A stretch of DNA of 64,000 nucleotides, from NCBI GenBank assembly GCA_013433145.1, contig CM024179.1, forward strand, positions 1,033,501 through 1,097,500. Direction: 5' to 3'. Origin of the DNA: Ascaris suum (lineage: Eukaryota > Nematoda > Chromadorea > Rhabditida > Ascarididae). Position 1 is the stretch's first letter. Each line of letters starts with the position of its first letter. Below, in pieces: positions 1 to 12,319 of the stretch. The notes beneath the pieces were generated by a model that worked only from the letters and a program-made list of their open reading frames with translations, had not been told where the DNA came from and searched no databases. A program made the translations under genes and the position numbers.

Positions 1-1273
1 AAAGTAGTGGCTAGACACGTAACTGATACCTATATGCAGGATGACGTAGAAAGACGTCGGTAAGATATGTATAGAAGAAACGTTTCTCATCACTACGTAA
101 TAATCTTCTTGCTTCGTTGCTATTTATAGATTCTTTGCTGAAAAAAAAAATCAGAAAACTCCAAAATTCTAACTATAATTGAGCGTGATTTCTAGATATA
201 TATAACCGATAGCAATAATCTACATCATATCTATAACCGATTACCTTCACAATAAAAACAGTATAACTCATTGTATATATTTCAAATGGTGGAATATAAT
301 GTTGAATTTCAAATCAATATACTTTTGTGCATCTATAATATTAAGCATTTTTGGAAATTAGCTAGAATGTTTGAACTTTTTTTTTTTTGAAATACAATCC
401 AACAATATCTTTGTAACCTTTTTTTTCTGAAGAAAGAGAAAAATTCTAAAGTTTACTTTCTTTACTTTGAAATGCTTTTTCTTTTTTTTTTCTTCAATGA
501 ATGCAATTGAGGTAAATGTCGGCGAAATGAATGGATTAATTGAGAAAGAATGAGAAGTAAGGTTATGTGTTATGACTAAAGAGAAAAGCATAGATTCGAG
601 ATATATGGCTCATATGTTCGCGTTCATCGACTTACACTTAGAAAAGACGCTATATATGCAAATATTTGCAAAGAAAAAAAGATTCAATAATTGCACATAT
701 TAAATAATTTCAAAAATTTTCTGAAGGGGAGAACTTATATTATGAAAATATTTTCGAAAATTTTCGATTATTCGTTTGAAAAAATTTCCTTCTTTTAATG
801 GACTGAATAGAATTGAATATCAAATGAAGTTGCCAATGGAATAATAATATTCTCTTTCGCTTCTCAAATATCTCAGCAAACATTAATTGAGATTTTATTT
901 TAAAAAAAAAGACTTTTGATTTAAAATGTTTTTTGATTTTTCTTCCATCTCTAAAAGAATAAACGCTAAATATGTTGGATTATCGTCGTCACAACAACTT
1001 ACTTCCTCATAGAAAAACAAAACGGAAATGTTCAAAATTAATTTCGTGACCTATAAAAATCTCGCCCATAGGTGGGATCGAACCTGGGATCTCTCGATTA
1101 CCGAGCGACTGCTCTACCATTTTAGCCTCAGTCAGAATTGTCTCACTGCACTCAATAACATCAACCATATGTTCGTTTTATTTTAAACCGTACAATTTTC
1201 ACACTGGTTCTGAAAAGTTAAATGATTCGCTAATAAATTACCATAAGAAATCAGAAGTTATGTAATACGTTAC
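1..1273. other. Left flank, probably PTR intron; no exon found
   Basis: This AT-rich stretch should be intron or downstream sequence of the PTR gene. I see no open segment with PTR similarity and good splice sites on either strand. It contains the tRNA-like remnant at 1057-1131 and short A and T runs. A 77-codon minus-strand frame near 358-591 is phenylalanine- and lysine-rich and looks like low-complexity sequence. Confidence 0.5.
1057..1131 (-). pseudogene. tRNA-like sequence (degenerate tRNA or tRNA-derived SINE head)
   Basis: Read on the minus strand, it has a D-arm-like AATGGTAGAGC, an anticodon-like loop TCGGTAA (would read GGT, threonine) and a B-box-like AGGTTCGATCCC. The T stem does not pair (CCAGG against CCACC), the anticodon stem has mismatches and no 7-bp acceptor stem closes it. 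A functional tRNA is therefore unlikely. A decayed tRNA copy or the head of a SINE fits better. Confidence 0.45.
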
Positions 1274-2330
1274 CGTAAGAAATTATGGAAATCATTAAGC
1301 CAAAACGATGCTTTCAAGCTATATTCGCTATTTTCGATTGCGTTAACTGCACGTAAAATATTATGACGTATTGTCGGAGAGGAATATTCAAGATTGCCAT
1401 CGATAAGTACCTCCATTGGTACAGTATACTCCGAGAAATGCTTCTCATATACTCGAAGGTATGCGTATGTTCTATAAGCGTATTGGTTATTGGCTAGGTA
1501 AATAATTCAACGAATAAATTTATTCTTAGAGCATTTAATTGAGAGTATTTACAAATTCCGGTATTTTTTAAACCATGAATATAATTGGTTTCTGGTAATT
1601 TTCAAACCTAACATACCATTATTATGCAAATGATTTCTGCTAACGCATATCAAGTAGGCTCTTTCACAGTGTGAACCATGATAGTAGTAGTCGGATACTA
1701 ATGTTTGTTTATTCATCTCGTTGAAAATATGATTATATGCTTATCAAAAGGTTATTTTAATTCTGCACTCATTTTTTTTTATTTTCCAACCTAATACAGC
1801 GCACTAATTAATTCCAGTATGTAAACTAACAATTGGTAATAATAAACAGAGGAAGTAAAATAGTTTCTTGCTTATATCACTGAAAACTTGAAAAATTCTA
1901 GGTGGAAAATTTCCATCAATTCTTGAACTTGATCATTATTTTCGAAAAAGAGCTCGATATCACCGGAAATGACGTCATTACTATTTATGCATCTAAATTT
2001 TAATATGTTGAAACGATAAAAATAATCGGTTATCTAAATATGATTATTTATTCAATTTCGATAGTTTTCTACTGCGTATCGCTACCATATTAATTGTAAA
2101 GTATGAAATATTAAAAATAAATGAAAAATAACCTACTCGGAATCTTCCGGTAAGAAGTGAGGATAATTGCAAGCCAAGTTCTATGTTATTATTTAGTATC
2201 ATTATCGAAGCCGATAAATAAACTATATAGCTAAGCAATATCAACGTGATGAACGGTCCACTTGTGAAAACTGACCATAGTGAATATTGAGATACGAAAC
2301 TACTTCTATTGCTTTCCGAAACTTTCATAC
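1274..2330 (-). other. PTR exons 9-10: seventh span and start of second ectodomain
   Basis: Exon 2330-2133 reads across a hydrophobic span (FITLILLSYIVYLSASIMIL) that fits the helix beginning the second half of PTR proteins. I placed its donor at GTAG|GTTATT because that phase joins the next exon at 1493 (acceptor CCTAG). Exon 1493-1274 encodes YAYLRVYEKHFSEYTVPMEV and ends FLR before GTAACG. No further exon could be found below 1274, so the next ones probably lie outside the window. Confidence 0.72.
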
Positions 2331-5300
2331 CTGCAAAGTCGGAAGGAACGTCGGTAAATTTCTATGAAATGTTGAGGGAGAGAAGAAGGTGGAGTATCTA
2401 TGGAAAGAAGTAAGAAGAGATGAAAAAGAGAAATAAAATTAACAACAGAGTTTGTAGACAATTCAAATGTGTGAACACTATTAAAACAATCTGCTTAAGG
2501 TACACATCGGCTTAAATATAAAACACAATTTTGAACTTCAGGTTCATTCCCTCAAGCAATTTCCCCTCGAAATTTTAGGTTTCATCGAACCTCATCAATT
2601 CCGACTCCATCAGATCACTATAAAGAATATTATGACATGATTAAGGGGATAAAAAAAAAGAATAAATATGCTCCCATAGATAAAACATTATTATAAAACG
2701 GAAGATAAAAAAGTATAACAAGTTTTTCTTGAAAAAAATAGTGCAAATTTTTCATTAAAAAATTTACTTCTTGAGGATCGTCTACATCGAAGAGGTATAC
2801 ATATAAATGAGGATTGTGAGGTGAATTGTTTTGCACCATCAAGTGTAATACATGCACCGAAGAGTGTCGCTTGGAAGACGAACACAACGATAAGCGATAC
2901 GACACAATAAATGCAGAAAATACGCATTATTGGAAATATCGATATTGTACCAACACTAAAGACAAGCACATTATCAATACTTGTCAATAGAATTGAGCAT
3001 ACGCTTTGCCTGGAATATGTATCATTTTAGTAAATTATAAGCGTTGATTAGAAATCTATAAATTTCTCGAAATACTTCAATTTTAAAAAATATATCTTCA
3101 AATTTATATAAGTTTCAAATATTTTCAAATTTCAAAGCCTTTAAAAATTCGAAAATTTCAAACAAAATATCAAAAAATCAATGCATAAGAGATTTTAGTT
3201 TCATAATGATCTAACGTCACTTGTCCATTGGATAAATGTACTGTGAAAGTTCTATGTTTTTATTTCAAGTTTATTCTCGGATAAGTTTTCTACGCCAGAA
3301 ACGATTTTAAATTTTATTTCAGTTAAATCATTTCTGATTTCAAGTTCCAATATTCTTATCATAATCATCTTATCAGCTTAACAATTGTGCATTATCACCA
3401 CTTTAATCAGAAGATTTGAAATGCATCATCCATATTGATCAATAAAAATAATTATTAACTAATATCTTTAAAAAAAAATTTTAAAAAATAAACAAATAAA
3501 ATAATAAAATATTGAAGCATACTCATAGGTTTTTTGAATAAGAATGACGAGTGGCACGGATTTGTTTTGCGCAACTATTCGATTCCATGTCGCAATCATT
3601 AGAAACATATCATCGATACCGATTGCTAAAATTCTTTCCTATTGCAATGCTCACGTCTTTAGCCTCATCTCAATTATTGTGCACAGCATGTAGCCTCGAA
3701 TACTTCCCACCCACAGATCTGTTGAAGGCCTTCAAAGTTTCAGAAGCATCAGTAAGTGTCGCGAAAGCGAAGAAAGCATCGACGATGAATCGGTCGACTT
3801 CCGGCGTCAAGCAGGTGCCGCTAGATCAGTATATTCATCTCAACCGATGAATCGCCCCGTTTCCGGTAACGACAAAGTGCAGCGAAAAGAAGATCTTTGT
3901 TTCCGATCGTGATTGTAAAAATAATCTTTGTTTCCGATCGTGATTGTAAATGAATGAACATATCTATGACCTTTCGAGGGCTATATAAGCAGCCCTCGAA
4001 ACGGCTATGGCATTCATTCACTCGCTCTGTCTATCTATCTCTCTCTCTCTGTGTCTTCACCATCATTATCGTCATCACCATCCCAACGCTATAGTGCGTT
4101 CATCTTCGTTGTACCAATATTTTCTCTTTATAGTAAGACAATAGCCCATCATTCGATGTATTCCTTTCTACCTGAGTTTTCATGAGAGACAAACTACCTC
4201 TTATGAGTTCGCCATGTTTTTATTTATGGAACCGGCGTTTATTAAACGTGACCATCACCGCTGAGAAAACTTCCATAATAGCTCAGATGTTTAGCATACG
4301 TCAAAAAACAAAGGTGAAAACGTGTTCAATCTCTTCTCACTCTCACTCACCCTCATTCTCATCCTTATTCCCACTCTCACTCTCACCCCCTCACTCTCAC
4401 TCTCACTATCAAGCCGCACACTCTCAATCGCACTCTCATTCTCACTCTCACTTTCATTCTCACTCTCACTCACTCTCTCTCACTCTCGTTCTCACTCTCA
4501 CTCTCATTCTCATCCCCACTCACCCCGCCATCACTCTCACTTTCACTCTCACTCTCACTCTCATCCTCGTTCTCACCCTCACCCTCACTCCTGCTCTCAT
4601 TCTCACCTTTTCTCATCCTCACTTTCACCCTCACCCTCACTCTCACTCTCAATCCCACCCTCACTCACCCCCACTCTCATCACTCTCACAATCACCCTCA
4701 CTCTGACCCTCACCCTCACTCTCACTCCGCTCTCACTCTCATTCCCACTCCCATTCTCGCCCTCACTCTCACTCTCATTCTGCTCTCACTGTCATTCTCA
4801 CTCTCACTCTCATCCTCACTGTCACTGTCACCTTCACTCTCGTTCTCACCCTCACCCTCACTCTCAATCTCACCACCAGCCTCACTCACTCTCACTCTCA
4901 CTCTCGTTGTCACTCTCAACCTCGTTCACACTCTCACCCTCACTCCCGCTGTCATTCTCACCCCCTCTCATCCTCATTCTCACCCCCGCCCTCACTCTCA
5001 CTCTCACTCTCACCCTTATTCACTCTCACACACACTCTCTCTTTCAAAGACATTTTATTCCTTGCAAAATGCACGGAAGCAGGCAAGTTCAACATCTCAG
5101 GAAGCTTGAAATGATATTCATGTGGAAAAAAGTGGAGCCGGAAATGATTAGCCATTTCAATTTATCAATTTTATGCAATTTGGAGGGGTGAATTAATTTA
5201 AAGCGTTATTTAATTTATTTGTGTCTTTTCGTAAGCAAATATTAGATTAGATAGTTAGAAGAGAGAGAAATTGAAAAAAAAAAACAGAGCCAATAGAGGA

Positions 5301-7831
5301 TGATTTTTAATGATGACCTCTAAACATATAACTTACTTCTCTTTTATTAGTAAACATTACTTTCCAACAAATAAAGAAAATATTATTTTAATATCGTTAA
5401 ATATTTAATATTTCGTTTAAAATTAAAACAAAAAAAAACGCACTTACAAAGGACAAGAAACGGTGTTATAAGTGCAATTTGGATTAAACGAACGCCGCAT
5501 ACATAGAGCAATCCAAAAGAAGTGATCACTGCACATCCTTTAATATACCTTAATTGATTACCTCAAAAAGAATCTCTTCGTGAAAAAAAAAATTCTCCTC
5601 AAACGTTGTAATAAATGTGCGCACTCGATCTGTGGGAAATTTTTTTTTGGGAAATAGGGAAATAAGGAAATCCTTTGGGAAAATAGGGAAATATCATTCG
5701 TTATAGCTATTGGGGAAATTTTATGAAATAGTTTTTAAAAAAATTCCCATTATTTTATTAATTTTCTCAATAGGGAAACAAGTAAGTGCAATATATAATT
5801 TGAGTAAGGCAATTCATCTCGCATATTTTCTGTAAATATGACCGTTTTTTTTTTCAAGTAGGAGAGCGTTTCACGATAGCGATTGTATATATTCTACAGA
5901 GATCAATGTGGATCTATGACCTATGACCTTAAGTCTATGGCTAATCTCTTTCTTATTTTCTCTATCTCTTTCTCTTACTTTACCCATTTTCTCTTTCTTT
6001 TCCCTTCTATCTTTCTCTTTTTCTTACTTCTCCTTCAGCTGTCTCTCTCCTTCTTTCTTTGCCTCATTCTTTTTTTCATTGCCTTTCTTTTTCACTTTCT
6101 TATTTTGCTTTTTCTTTCTGTTTTTCCCTCCCCATTGACTACAATTGCTTTGCAGTATTTTTTCCTGACTTATATTTTAAATTGTAAATAATTCCCTCCT
6201 CCCCCCCCCCCCCCAAACAAAAACATGCAGAGACTACTTACTATAATTAATGATATCAAGATCGTTTAGCTTTCCTTGGAATTCATTCGAAAAAAATTAT
6301 ACATTTTTTCTACATTTGTAACGAATATTATGAAGATTTTTAGATCTATTTATTCGCCTATTCGAATGCATTACTTATTACATTAAAATAGATGTAACTT
6401 ATGAGTTAAATACCTAGGCTACCATCAGACTCTCATAGTGGAAACTAATTCCCCTTTTCCTTGATATCGCCGTTTCATGACCTGACATCGTCGTTTCATG
6501 ACGTGATTTCAGATGAGTCTAGTACCACTCCAATTTTGGATTAACAGTACATTACTAACAATCTAGCACTAAATAGTCCATTGGCATACTAGAGGTTGCT
6601 CTATTCATCTCCAAAACTCAATAGAAAATTCAAGTTCTTCATAACATCGATAAAGGAATTTGTGGAAGTCATTTCGGGCAATGGTTATCGAAAATGAAAC
6701 GACAAAGACAAACCGGCAGAAATAACTCCACAAAGTGCAAGTATTGACTTGCTTAATGCGCGATCACGTCTCATCGTACTTATCGTACAGAACAACATCA
6801 ACGCAATCACCAATACAGGTAGTAATCTATAAGAAAAAAGATTCATAATAAATTCAGTTACTAATATAAAAGCACATATAAATAAAACTGAAACGAAAAT
6901 AAAAATTTTCAGGTGAGTATTTAAAAGTCTCAGGTGAATATAATCTTAGAATTACAATTGTTTACTTGATGACTATTTACTTGATGTTTACTCAATTACG
7001 GAAGTACAAATTGCCCATTAAAATGCCTATTGATATTTTTTAAAATCATTTTTAATAAATTTAAAAGCTGTGCCGTTGCAATTTAGAGATTTTATCGTTT
7101 TTTTTTTCTTCAACAATAAAACAAAACCTAATAATTATCCACCATAGAATTATAGAATTTTGTGCCTTTTATAGTTCCCTAATCAGCAATGACCATATAG
7201 CCATATACTATTCCTTTCATCGATGGTTTAGTCCGTTCCATTCATCAGTTTCAAATATTTAGCCGCAGCTATCGACGTTAATGACTAATAAAAAAAACAA
7301 AAAAAAAAAACAAAAAAAAAATTAATCCTTTTATTTAATATTTCAGTAGATTATCAATTAATAAAAATATTAAATTATTACAATCGATACAAATAATGCT
7401 TATATTAATGCTGCCAACATCTATTGTATCAGTCATTTTGTATGAAAATCTCAACCGAAGAAAGTTTAGTGAAATATTGATATAAAATAATTGAATAATA
7501 TATTCGTTATTAAGAAAATAAATTGCCTCATTGTGAAGGATATTATTATGCATCTCAGAGAAGAAAATTCTCCCTCGTCAATTAGATTTGAAAGAGGATA
7601 CTAACGAATAAATAAGCTAAATGTGTTATAATATGCAAATTGAAATTTATAAATTTTAATGGAGCATTTCAAAATTGAATTTCGAAATAAAAAAAAAATT
7701 CGGATTCATTTCTTGAAAATTTTTAAAACTCGCCTTATAATAAATGAAAAATTCAAATTAAAACAACAAAAATATAGAAAAATTTCATATAATTTGTTAA
7801 TTTGTTATTCATCGCATCATCATTATATATA

Positions 7832-7928
<97 letters not shown>

Positions 7929-9658
7929 CTAAACATTTATTTCCTTTGTTTGCAATATTTCTTAGAATTTCCCTATATTGGAAATATTTTTTTACTAAAA
8001 AATTTTGAGATAGAGCCAAATAAAATTCAAATTTTTTGAAATTCCAAAACAAATGAATATTCATCCATCCGAAATGTTTTAAGCAAAAAAAAGCGCTCTA
8101 ATATTTCTTAATAGGTGCCTATACAATAGTCATTTGCATTTTCGCTCTCAGTAAACAGGTAAAATTAATTATTATAAGATAGTAAGGTAAGAAGTCAACA
8201 AGTCAGGTCAGGGCTTACTTATAGCTGACCACGCAAGAGTAACCAGTAGAAAACGATGAAGAAATAAATAAATAAATAAATAAAGGTAAGAAGAATAAAA
8301 TGAGTAAAATACAGGTAACCTTCGTGTTCTTAATGCGATTAACTTCATATCGTGTTCATGTTGTCCATGACTCCATGTGGTAATGCCAACAAATTCAGGT
8401 GGTGATAATGCAAGTATACGCTTAATCCAAAGTTGTTCAAATAGGATTTCATCTTCGCGATCTAATATTGGTGGTAAATTGAAAGGCATCTTCACAAATC
8501 GAGACGATTTCAATAGTTGCGTCGATCGTTCAATATGAACTCCACCAAATAGTGCACCCACATATAATGATCGTGAAACACTGAAAAAGTTTAAATATTT
8601 TTCAATATTAATATGGAGCAAATTTATTTCGCTCAAACAAAACAAATCTCTTCAATATTGCAATATTAATAAATATTGCAACAATATTGCAATAATAAAA
8701 TTTCATTTATGCATTGCAAAATTTCAACCGACGTTCGAAAAGCGTTTTTTATTCACTACAAAGAAATGGATGTCTGCAGCAATAAAAATGAATTCTTTTG
8801 CAAAACAAAAAAAAAAATCTCATTTTGCAAATATTTGAAATTTCTTCAAACAAACTGTTTGAGTAACTTATTTCTAAAACTAAAAAAAAACGACTAAAAA
8901 TATTTATAATCAATTGAGTATGTGGGCAATTAAATTTGCATAATAATGCTCAAATAAATCCAATATATAACATTAACGATAACAAGTATAAATAAACAGT
9001 AATAAATAAATAAATTCTATAAGGGCAAATTTACTTACTATTAATGATAAATGGAAAGACTTATTACTGTTTTCAAGTATTCTGGAGTTAAAATTTTTGT
9101 AAGAAAATCTTACTAGAATTTAATGATCGTAAATTATCATATTGGAAAATAAACTCTAAAATAATCAATAAACAAAGTAAAGAGATGAGAATGCAAATTG
9201 ATTTCGTTAATAATTATTCAAAAAAAAAACGAAAAAAAAAATCAAAAGAATATCAAAGAAACTACTTCAATATTGACTGTGATCTACATCGAAGTTGGAT
9301 GGAAATATCCGATAAATTGGATCGAAATTGATTAGAATTTGATCAACTGGATCGAAATTGGATTTGATTAGAATTTGATAAATTGGATCGAAATTGATTA
9401 GAATTTGATAAATTGGATCGAAATTGATTAGAATTTTGATTGCGAGGGATACAACTTACTTGAATATTGAAATATTCCAATACGGAAATGTCAATGGTGA
9501 TAACTGTCCTAAAAGACTATTCGCCAGAATAAATGCGTCCGGTAAGCAATGTAGACTTTTATATATTTGTTGATCGCATTGCGTCGCATAGCTTAACGTC
9601 TCTCCTTTATGCATTATCTAAATTAAATTAGAAATAAAGTTGCATAAAAATGAACAAA

Positions 9659-9734
<76 letters not shown>

Positions 9735-10867
9735 AAAAAACATCAATATGAGATTAATTCCTACTTTGAAATAAGTTCGTTTCCTATGTTATAATAATTT
9801 CACTTCCTATTTTTATTCCCATAATCCGCTTTCTCCGGCAAAAATTTTTTTGCTAAGTAAAACGTTTTAAAAGTCGCTCAAAGATGCTCTTTTAAACATC
9901 ATATTCGTACTATATACTTCCTATGATGTCTCATATATCCATCAGACTTTCGCACATTTTACGATGTCTGATTATGCATTATGAGATATCCAGCACATCA
10001 TTTTAGAAAATGTAGAAAGAAAAAGAAAAAAAATAAAATTAACGATAAAATAACGAACAGAAATATTTTCGAGATATTTTCGAAGATATGAATAAAATTC
10101 TATGAATCGTTCCTCAAAAATATTGCCACTTTTTGCTTCGAGAAGAACAACTCGAAGATTTGACGAAAGAAAAGTACGATCCGAGAAATAGCCACCATCC
10201 GGAAATACCATTTGCATTCTGAATGTGTGAAACATTTTGACCTTTCATCTAAATATCTCATGAACTTCGCGAGCAAGAGGCCTAAGCTTGAGCTAAGATC
10301 AACATTAGTCATAGGTCGCATTTTGGAGCCACAGAAATAGCCCCTTACTTGTAATAATATGTAGAGGCTATTGTCGAAAATATCAATGCTTGCTCTTGAG
10401 TCGTGGCTAATTGGGTCTCTTTTTTCTGAAGTACAGATGAGTTGAAATTATTTAAAACGCTATTTCATCTATTGCTTTCTATCAATGTTGGGCACCTACA
10501 TGATATTAGATATTAACAGCAACTCTACACTTATTAACACGTTATATGAACGCATTTTATGAGAGAAAAAAATTTTTTTATTTTATTCTATAAGGAAATA
10601 TAATTCAATAATAAACAATTAAAAAGCTTCATACCGAATTCTAGCCGCTTGATTTGCACTATCATCCGGTAGGAAAAGATGAGTGGAACCAATAGCACTA
10701 GAATCATCGAATAATTGTTGTAGAGCGGAAATAAAAGGAAACACAAAAAGCGAAAAGAAACATAGTGGAATCGAGATGAAAGCGAATGGATGTTTAGCGA
10801 CCGTGAAACCCAATAATGATGCCCATTCACGTATTTGCTTATCCATTATTACATGAAATAGAATCAT
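1274..10867 (-). CDS. Patched-related (PTR) sterol-sensing-domain protein, 5' ten exons (3' end beyond window)
   Basis: This is a multi-pass membrane protein of the Patched-related/RND-like family. Family members are implicated in sterol or lipid handling, cuticle, moulting and endocytosis; the role of this copy is inferred. Exons in coding order are 10867-10635, 10218-10059, 9617-9460, 8580-8320, 6826-6714, 5528-5448, 3625-3523, 3009-2768, 2330-2133 and 1493-1274. Every junction keeps phase, giving about 589 codons. Most are clean GT/AG; the donor at 10059 (TCT|GTTCGT) is weak. The SSD exons carry the diagnostic IGIDDMFLM and LTSIDNVLVFSVG motifs. The start ATG at 10867 opens the longest frame; an in-frame ATG at 10846 would also fit. 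PTR proteins are usually about 800-1000 residues, so roughly a third of this one, including the second membrane bundle, should lie left of base 1. The family call is firm; the exact orthologue cannot be named. Confidence 0.87.
3893..3950 (+). repeat. Two 27-base direct repeats, period 31
   Basis: The 27 bases beginning ATCTTTGTTTCCGATCGTGA occur twice with no difference, separated by four bases (3893-3919 and 3924-3950). Identity between copies implies a recent duplication. They sit about 30 bases upstream of the TATA-like box. Confidence 0.9.
3972..4001. repeat. Perfect 11-bp inverted repeat around a TATA-like box
   Basis: TTTCGAGGGCT (3972-3982) and its exact complement (3991-4001) enclose the loop ATATAAGC. 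The TATATAAG box overlaps the loop, so it would be exposed if the palindrome extruded as a cruciform. Confidence 0.85.
4328..5042 (+). repeat. (CACTCT)n imperfect hexanucleotide array, about 0.7 kb
   Basis: The plus strand is almost entirely CACTCT, CACTCA, CACCCT and TCATTC units; the minus strand, which is sense for the PTR gene, reads AGAGTG/GTGAGA. Long open frames run through it on both strands only because the unit length is a multiple of three (Ser/Leu/His/Thr on plus, Ser/Glu/Arg/Val on minus). It is intronic, between PTR exons 6 and 7. Confidence 0.93.
5935..6135 (+). repeat. Polypyrimidine tract (T/C) about 200 bp
   Basis: The plus strand is nearly all T and C with TTTCTC/CTTTCT motifs, so the PTR sense strand is purine-rich. 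It is low-complexity intron sequence between PTR exons 5 and 6, followed at 6201 by a run of 14 C. Confidence 0.8.
7823..7925. repeat. (TA)n microsatellite, about 103 bp
   Basis: Nearly pure TA dinucleotides, with one phase break near 7839, in the PTR intron between exons 4 and 5. It can form a perfect hairpin. Confidence 0.97.
9312..9438. repeat. 30-bp minisatellite, about four copies
   Basis: The unit contains AAATTGGATCGAAATTGATT and recurs about every 30 bases; one copy has a short insertion (GGATTTGATTAG). It lies in the PTR intron just upstream of exon 4 in transcription and has no coding frame linked to the neighbouring exons. Confidence 0.88.
9664..9732. repeat. (TA)n microsatellite, about 69 bp
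   Basis: Uninterrupted TA dinucleotides in the PTR intron between exons 2 and 3, about 50 bases from the acceptor of exon 3. Confidence 0.97.
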
Positions 10868-12301
10868 TTTAGAGGTGAGTAATTATTGAGTAAATATTTT
10901 TAAAAAATTTTATTTTTTTTTTTGTTATAAATTTTATTATCGAAGAAAAAAAAAGAAACATCAATGCGAAATTCTTTTTTCAAAAAATTAAATGAAAAAG
11001 TTTACTATAAGGCGGAAATATCATAAATATAAAACTTAACGATGCATTTAATATTATTAAAGATATAATATTATAGAAAAAGCATAATGCAAAATAGCGC
11101 AGGTGATAAATGATATGCAAATGTTAGCGCACAGGTGAAAAAACCTGACAGGTGAGAAAAAAAAACTACGAATCCTAGAAGGTATGGAGAATGAAGCTTA
11201 ACCAAATGTTGAATATTTGTTTATACCTGGCGGCTATAATAGCAGACTTCTTGACTATCGAGATATAAATGTTATAAGGGTCATTCATCTACCTATATTT
11301 GGTCATCTAAGTACAAAAAATAAATTCACTTGGAAGGACAACATAATACGAATTAATAAATAATGAAATACTAATAAACACTAATACTAGTAAGTCATGC
11401 TAATACTAATACTAGTAAATATTATACTAATAATAAATAATAATGCTAACAAATAATGAAATAATAAGTTATAATATCAAAATACACTAAAAGATAATAA
11501 TAATGACTTTGTAACTAAATATTAAATATAAAGTAACTAAGAAATGATAATTTATAATGAAGTGAAAGTAACTAAAAGTATGAAAGATAATAGAAGAAAT
11601 AAGAAAAAAAGAGCATTAAAAATAAATACATACTAATAAATGATGAGATCAATATCGAGGTAGACAATTACTCTATTGCAGCATCAATATTCACCTATGA
11701 AGCTGTAATGAAAAGATAAGAAACGAGTGGACACCATTTCTCAACGGCAATAGATGGTCATCGAAAACAAAAAAGACAAAGTTGAGATAGATGCGAAAGG
11801 TAACAAAAGAGTGAAAATAAACCTGAAAAGTTTGGTCCAACAACTCAAAAAAAAAACCGGACATAGTGGCAATTAAAGGTACAATTATACCGAATCAACC
11901 GTCCCATTCAAACACGCAAATCACCAATGCGATTCGTAATGAACATCTTTGAAGTGGTTTATTCAGCTCCATTAAACTTGACCCCTCTCGTATCGATGAT
12001 AGAGTCAAAAAAACCTGTTACGACGAATACGTTCAAATGAGTTTGCTCATACTCGCTCGTCAAAGATTTTTGGTTTTTTTTAAATATATGTGGTTTTTTA
12101 TTGATCAGGCATATGAATTATCAACTGAAAACAGATATAGACAAAGATATAGAACAACCCTCGATGATCTTTGACTGATCAATTGATGCTTTCTTCGTTG
12201 TTTATTACGTATGTAACCCCCATAGCATATTTTTCTGAGCAAATATCGTACTGACTTGAAGACTGAACTCTTTTGGGTTATTAGGAAATTCAAACTCATC
12301 T

Positions 12302-12319
12302 CCCCCCCCCCCCCCCCCC
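12302..12319 (+). repeat. Run of 18 C
   Basis: A pure C homopolymer (G on the minus strand) in the PTR/FKBP15 gap. Runs this long are rare by chance in sequence this AT-rich, and G-strands of this length can fold into quadruplexes. Confidence 0.95.

Larger units (their letters stand above)
3757..4132 (+). mobile_element. Possible solo LTR (LTR-like segment with TATA box)
   Basis: The segment begins TGTCGCG, is G+C-richer than the surrounding intron and is flanked by a repeated AGTAAG (3751-3756 and 4132-4137) that could be a target-site duplication. Inside are two 27-base direct repeats (3893-3919 and 3924-3950), like U3 enhancer repeats, then a TATATAAG box at 3983-3989 and an initiator-like CATTCATTCACTC downstream. 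The right end is not a canonical CA and no polyadenylation signal or internal retroelement protein is seen. It would lie opposite to the host PTR gene, inside an intron. A chance G+C-rich island remains possible. Confidence 0.35.
2768..6826 (-). other. PTR exons 5-8: sterol-sensing domain
   Basis: Exons 6826-6714, 5528-5448, 3625-3523 and 3009-2768 encode five closely spaced hydrophobic helices. Landmarks in order are LLPVLVIALMLFC, the short exon reading VITSFGLLYVCGVRL, then IGIDDMFLM, and SILLTSIDNVLVFSVG followed by FCIYCVVSLIVVFVFQATLF. The GxDD motif is the intramembrane acidic pair shared with RND transporters and Patched, and it is intact here, which favours an active protein. The 81-base exon 6 is short but is required by phase and family alignment. 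The intron between exons 6 and 7 carries the LTR-like segment and the (CACTCT)n array. Confidence 0.87.
8320..10867 (-). other. PTR exons 1-4: first membrane segment and first ectodomain
   Basis: Exon 1 (10867-10635) encodes an amphipathic start, a hydrophobic segment (PFAFISIPLCFFSLFVFPFI) and the LFLPDDSANQAARI motif typical of the start of the Patched ectodomain. Exon 2 (10218-10059) contains FPDGGYFSDRTF and LRVVLLEAKSGNIF, like the conserved strand after it in the family. Exon 3 (9617-9460) has the cysteine-bearing CDQQIY/LHCLPDAF region. Exon 4 (8580-8320) has LYVGALFGGV, matching the glycine-rich segment of PTR ectodomains, and ends just before the second membrane span. The intron between exons 4 and 5 holds a (TA)n array; the intron between exons 3 and 4 holds a 30-bp minisatellite. 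Confidence 0.85.

Noticed and set aside
3551..3850. 99-codon plus-strand frame
   Set aside because: It is the reverse side of PTR exon 7 (3625-3523) and then runs into the LTR-like segment.
4182..5191. Long Ser/Leu/His-rich open frames and their Ser/Glu-rich minus-strand counterparts
   Set aside because: They are translations of the (CACTCT)n array, open in several frames because the unit is six bases.
7659..8064. Tyr-Ile repeat frames at 7.8, 13.8, 19.5, 37.3, 49.2 and 59.6 kb
   Set aside because: They are translations of (TA)n arrays.
10100..10321. 73-codon minus-strand frame overlapping PTR exon 2
   Set aside because: It is the wrong frame; the frame with FPDGGYFSDRTF joins exons 1 and 3 in phase.
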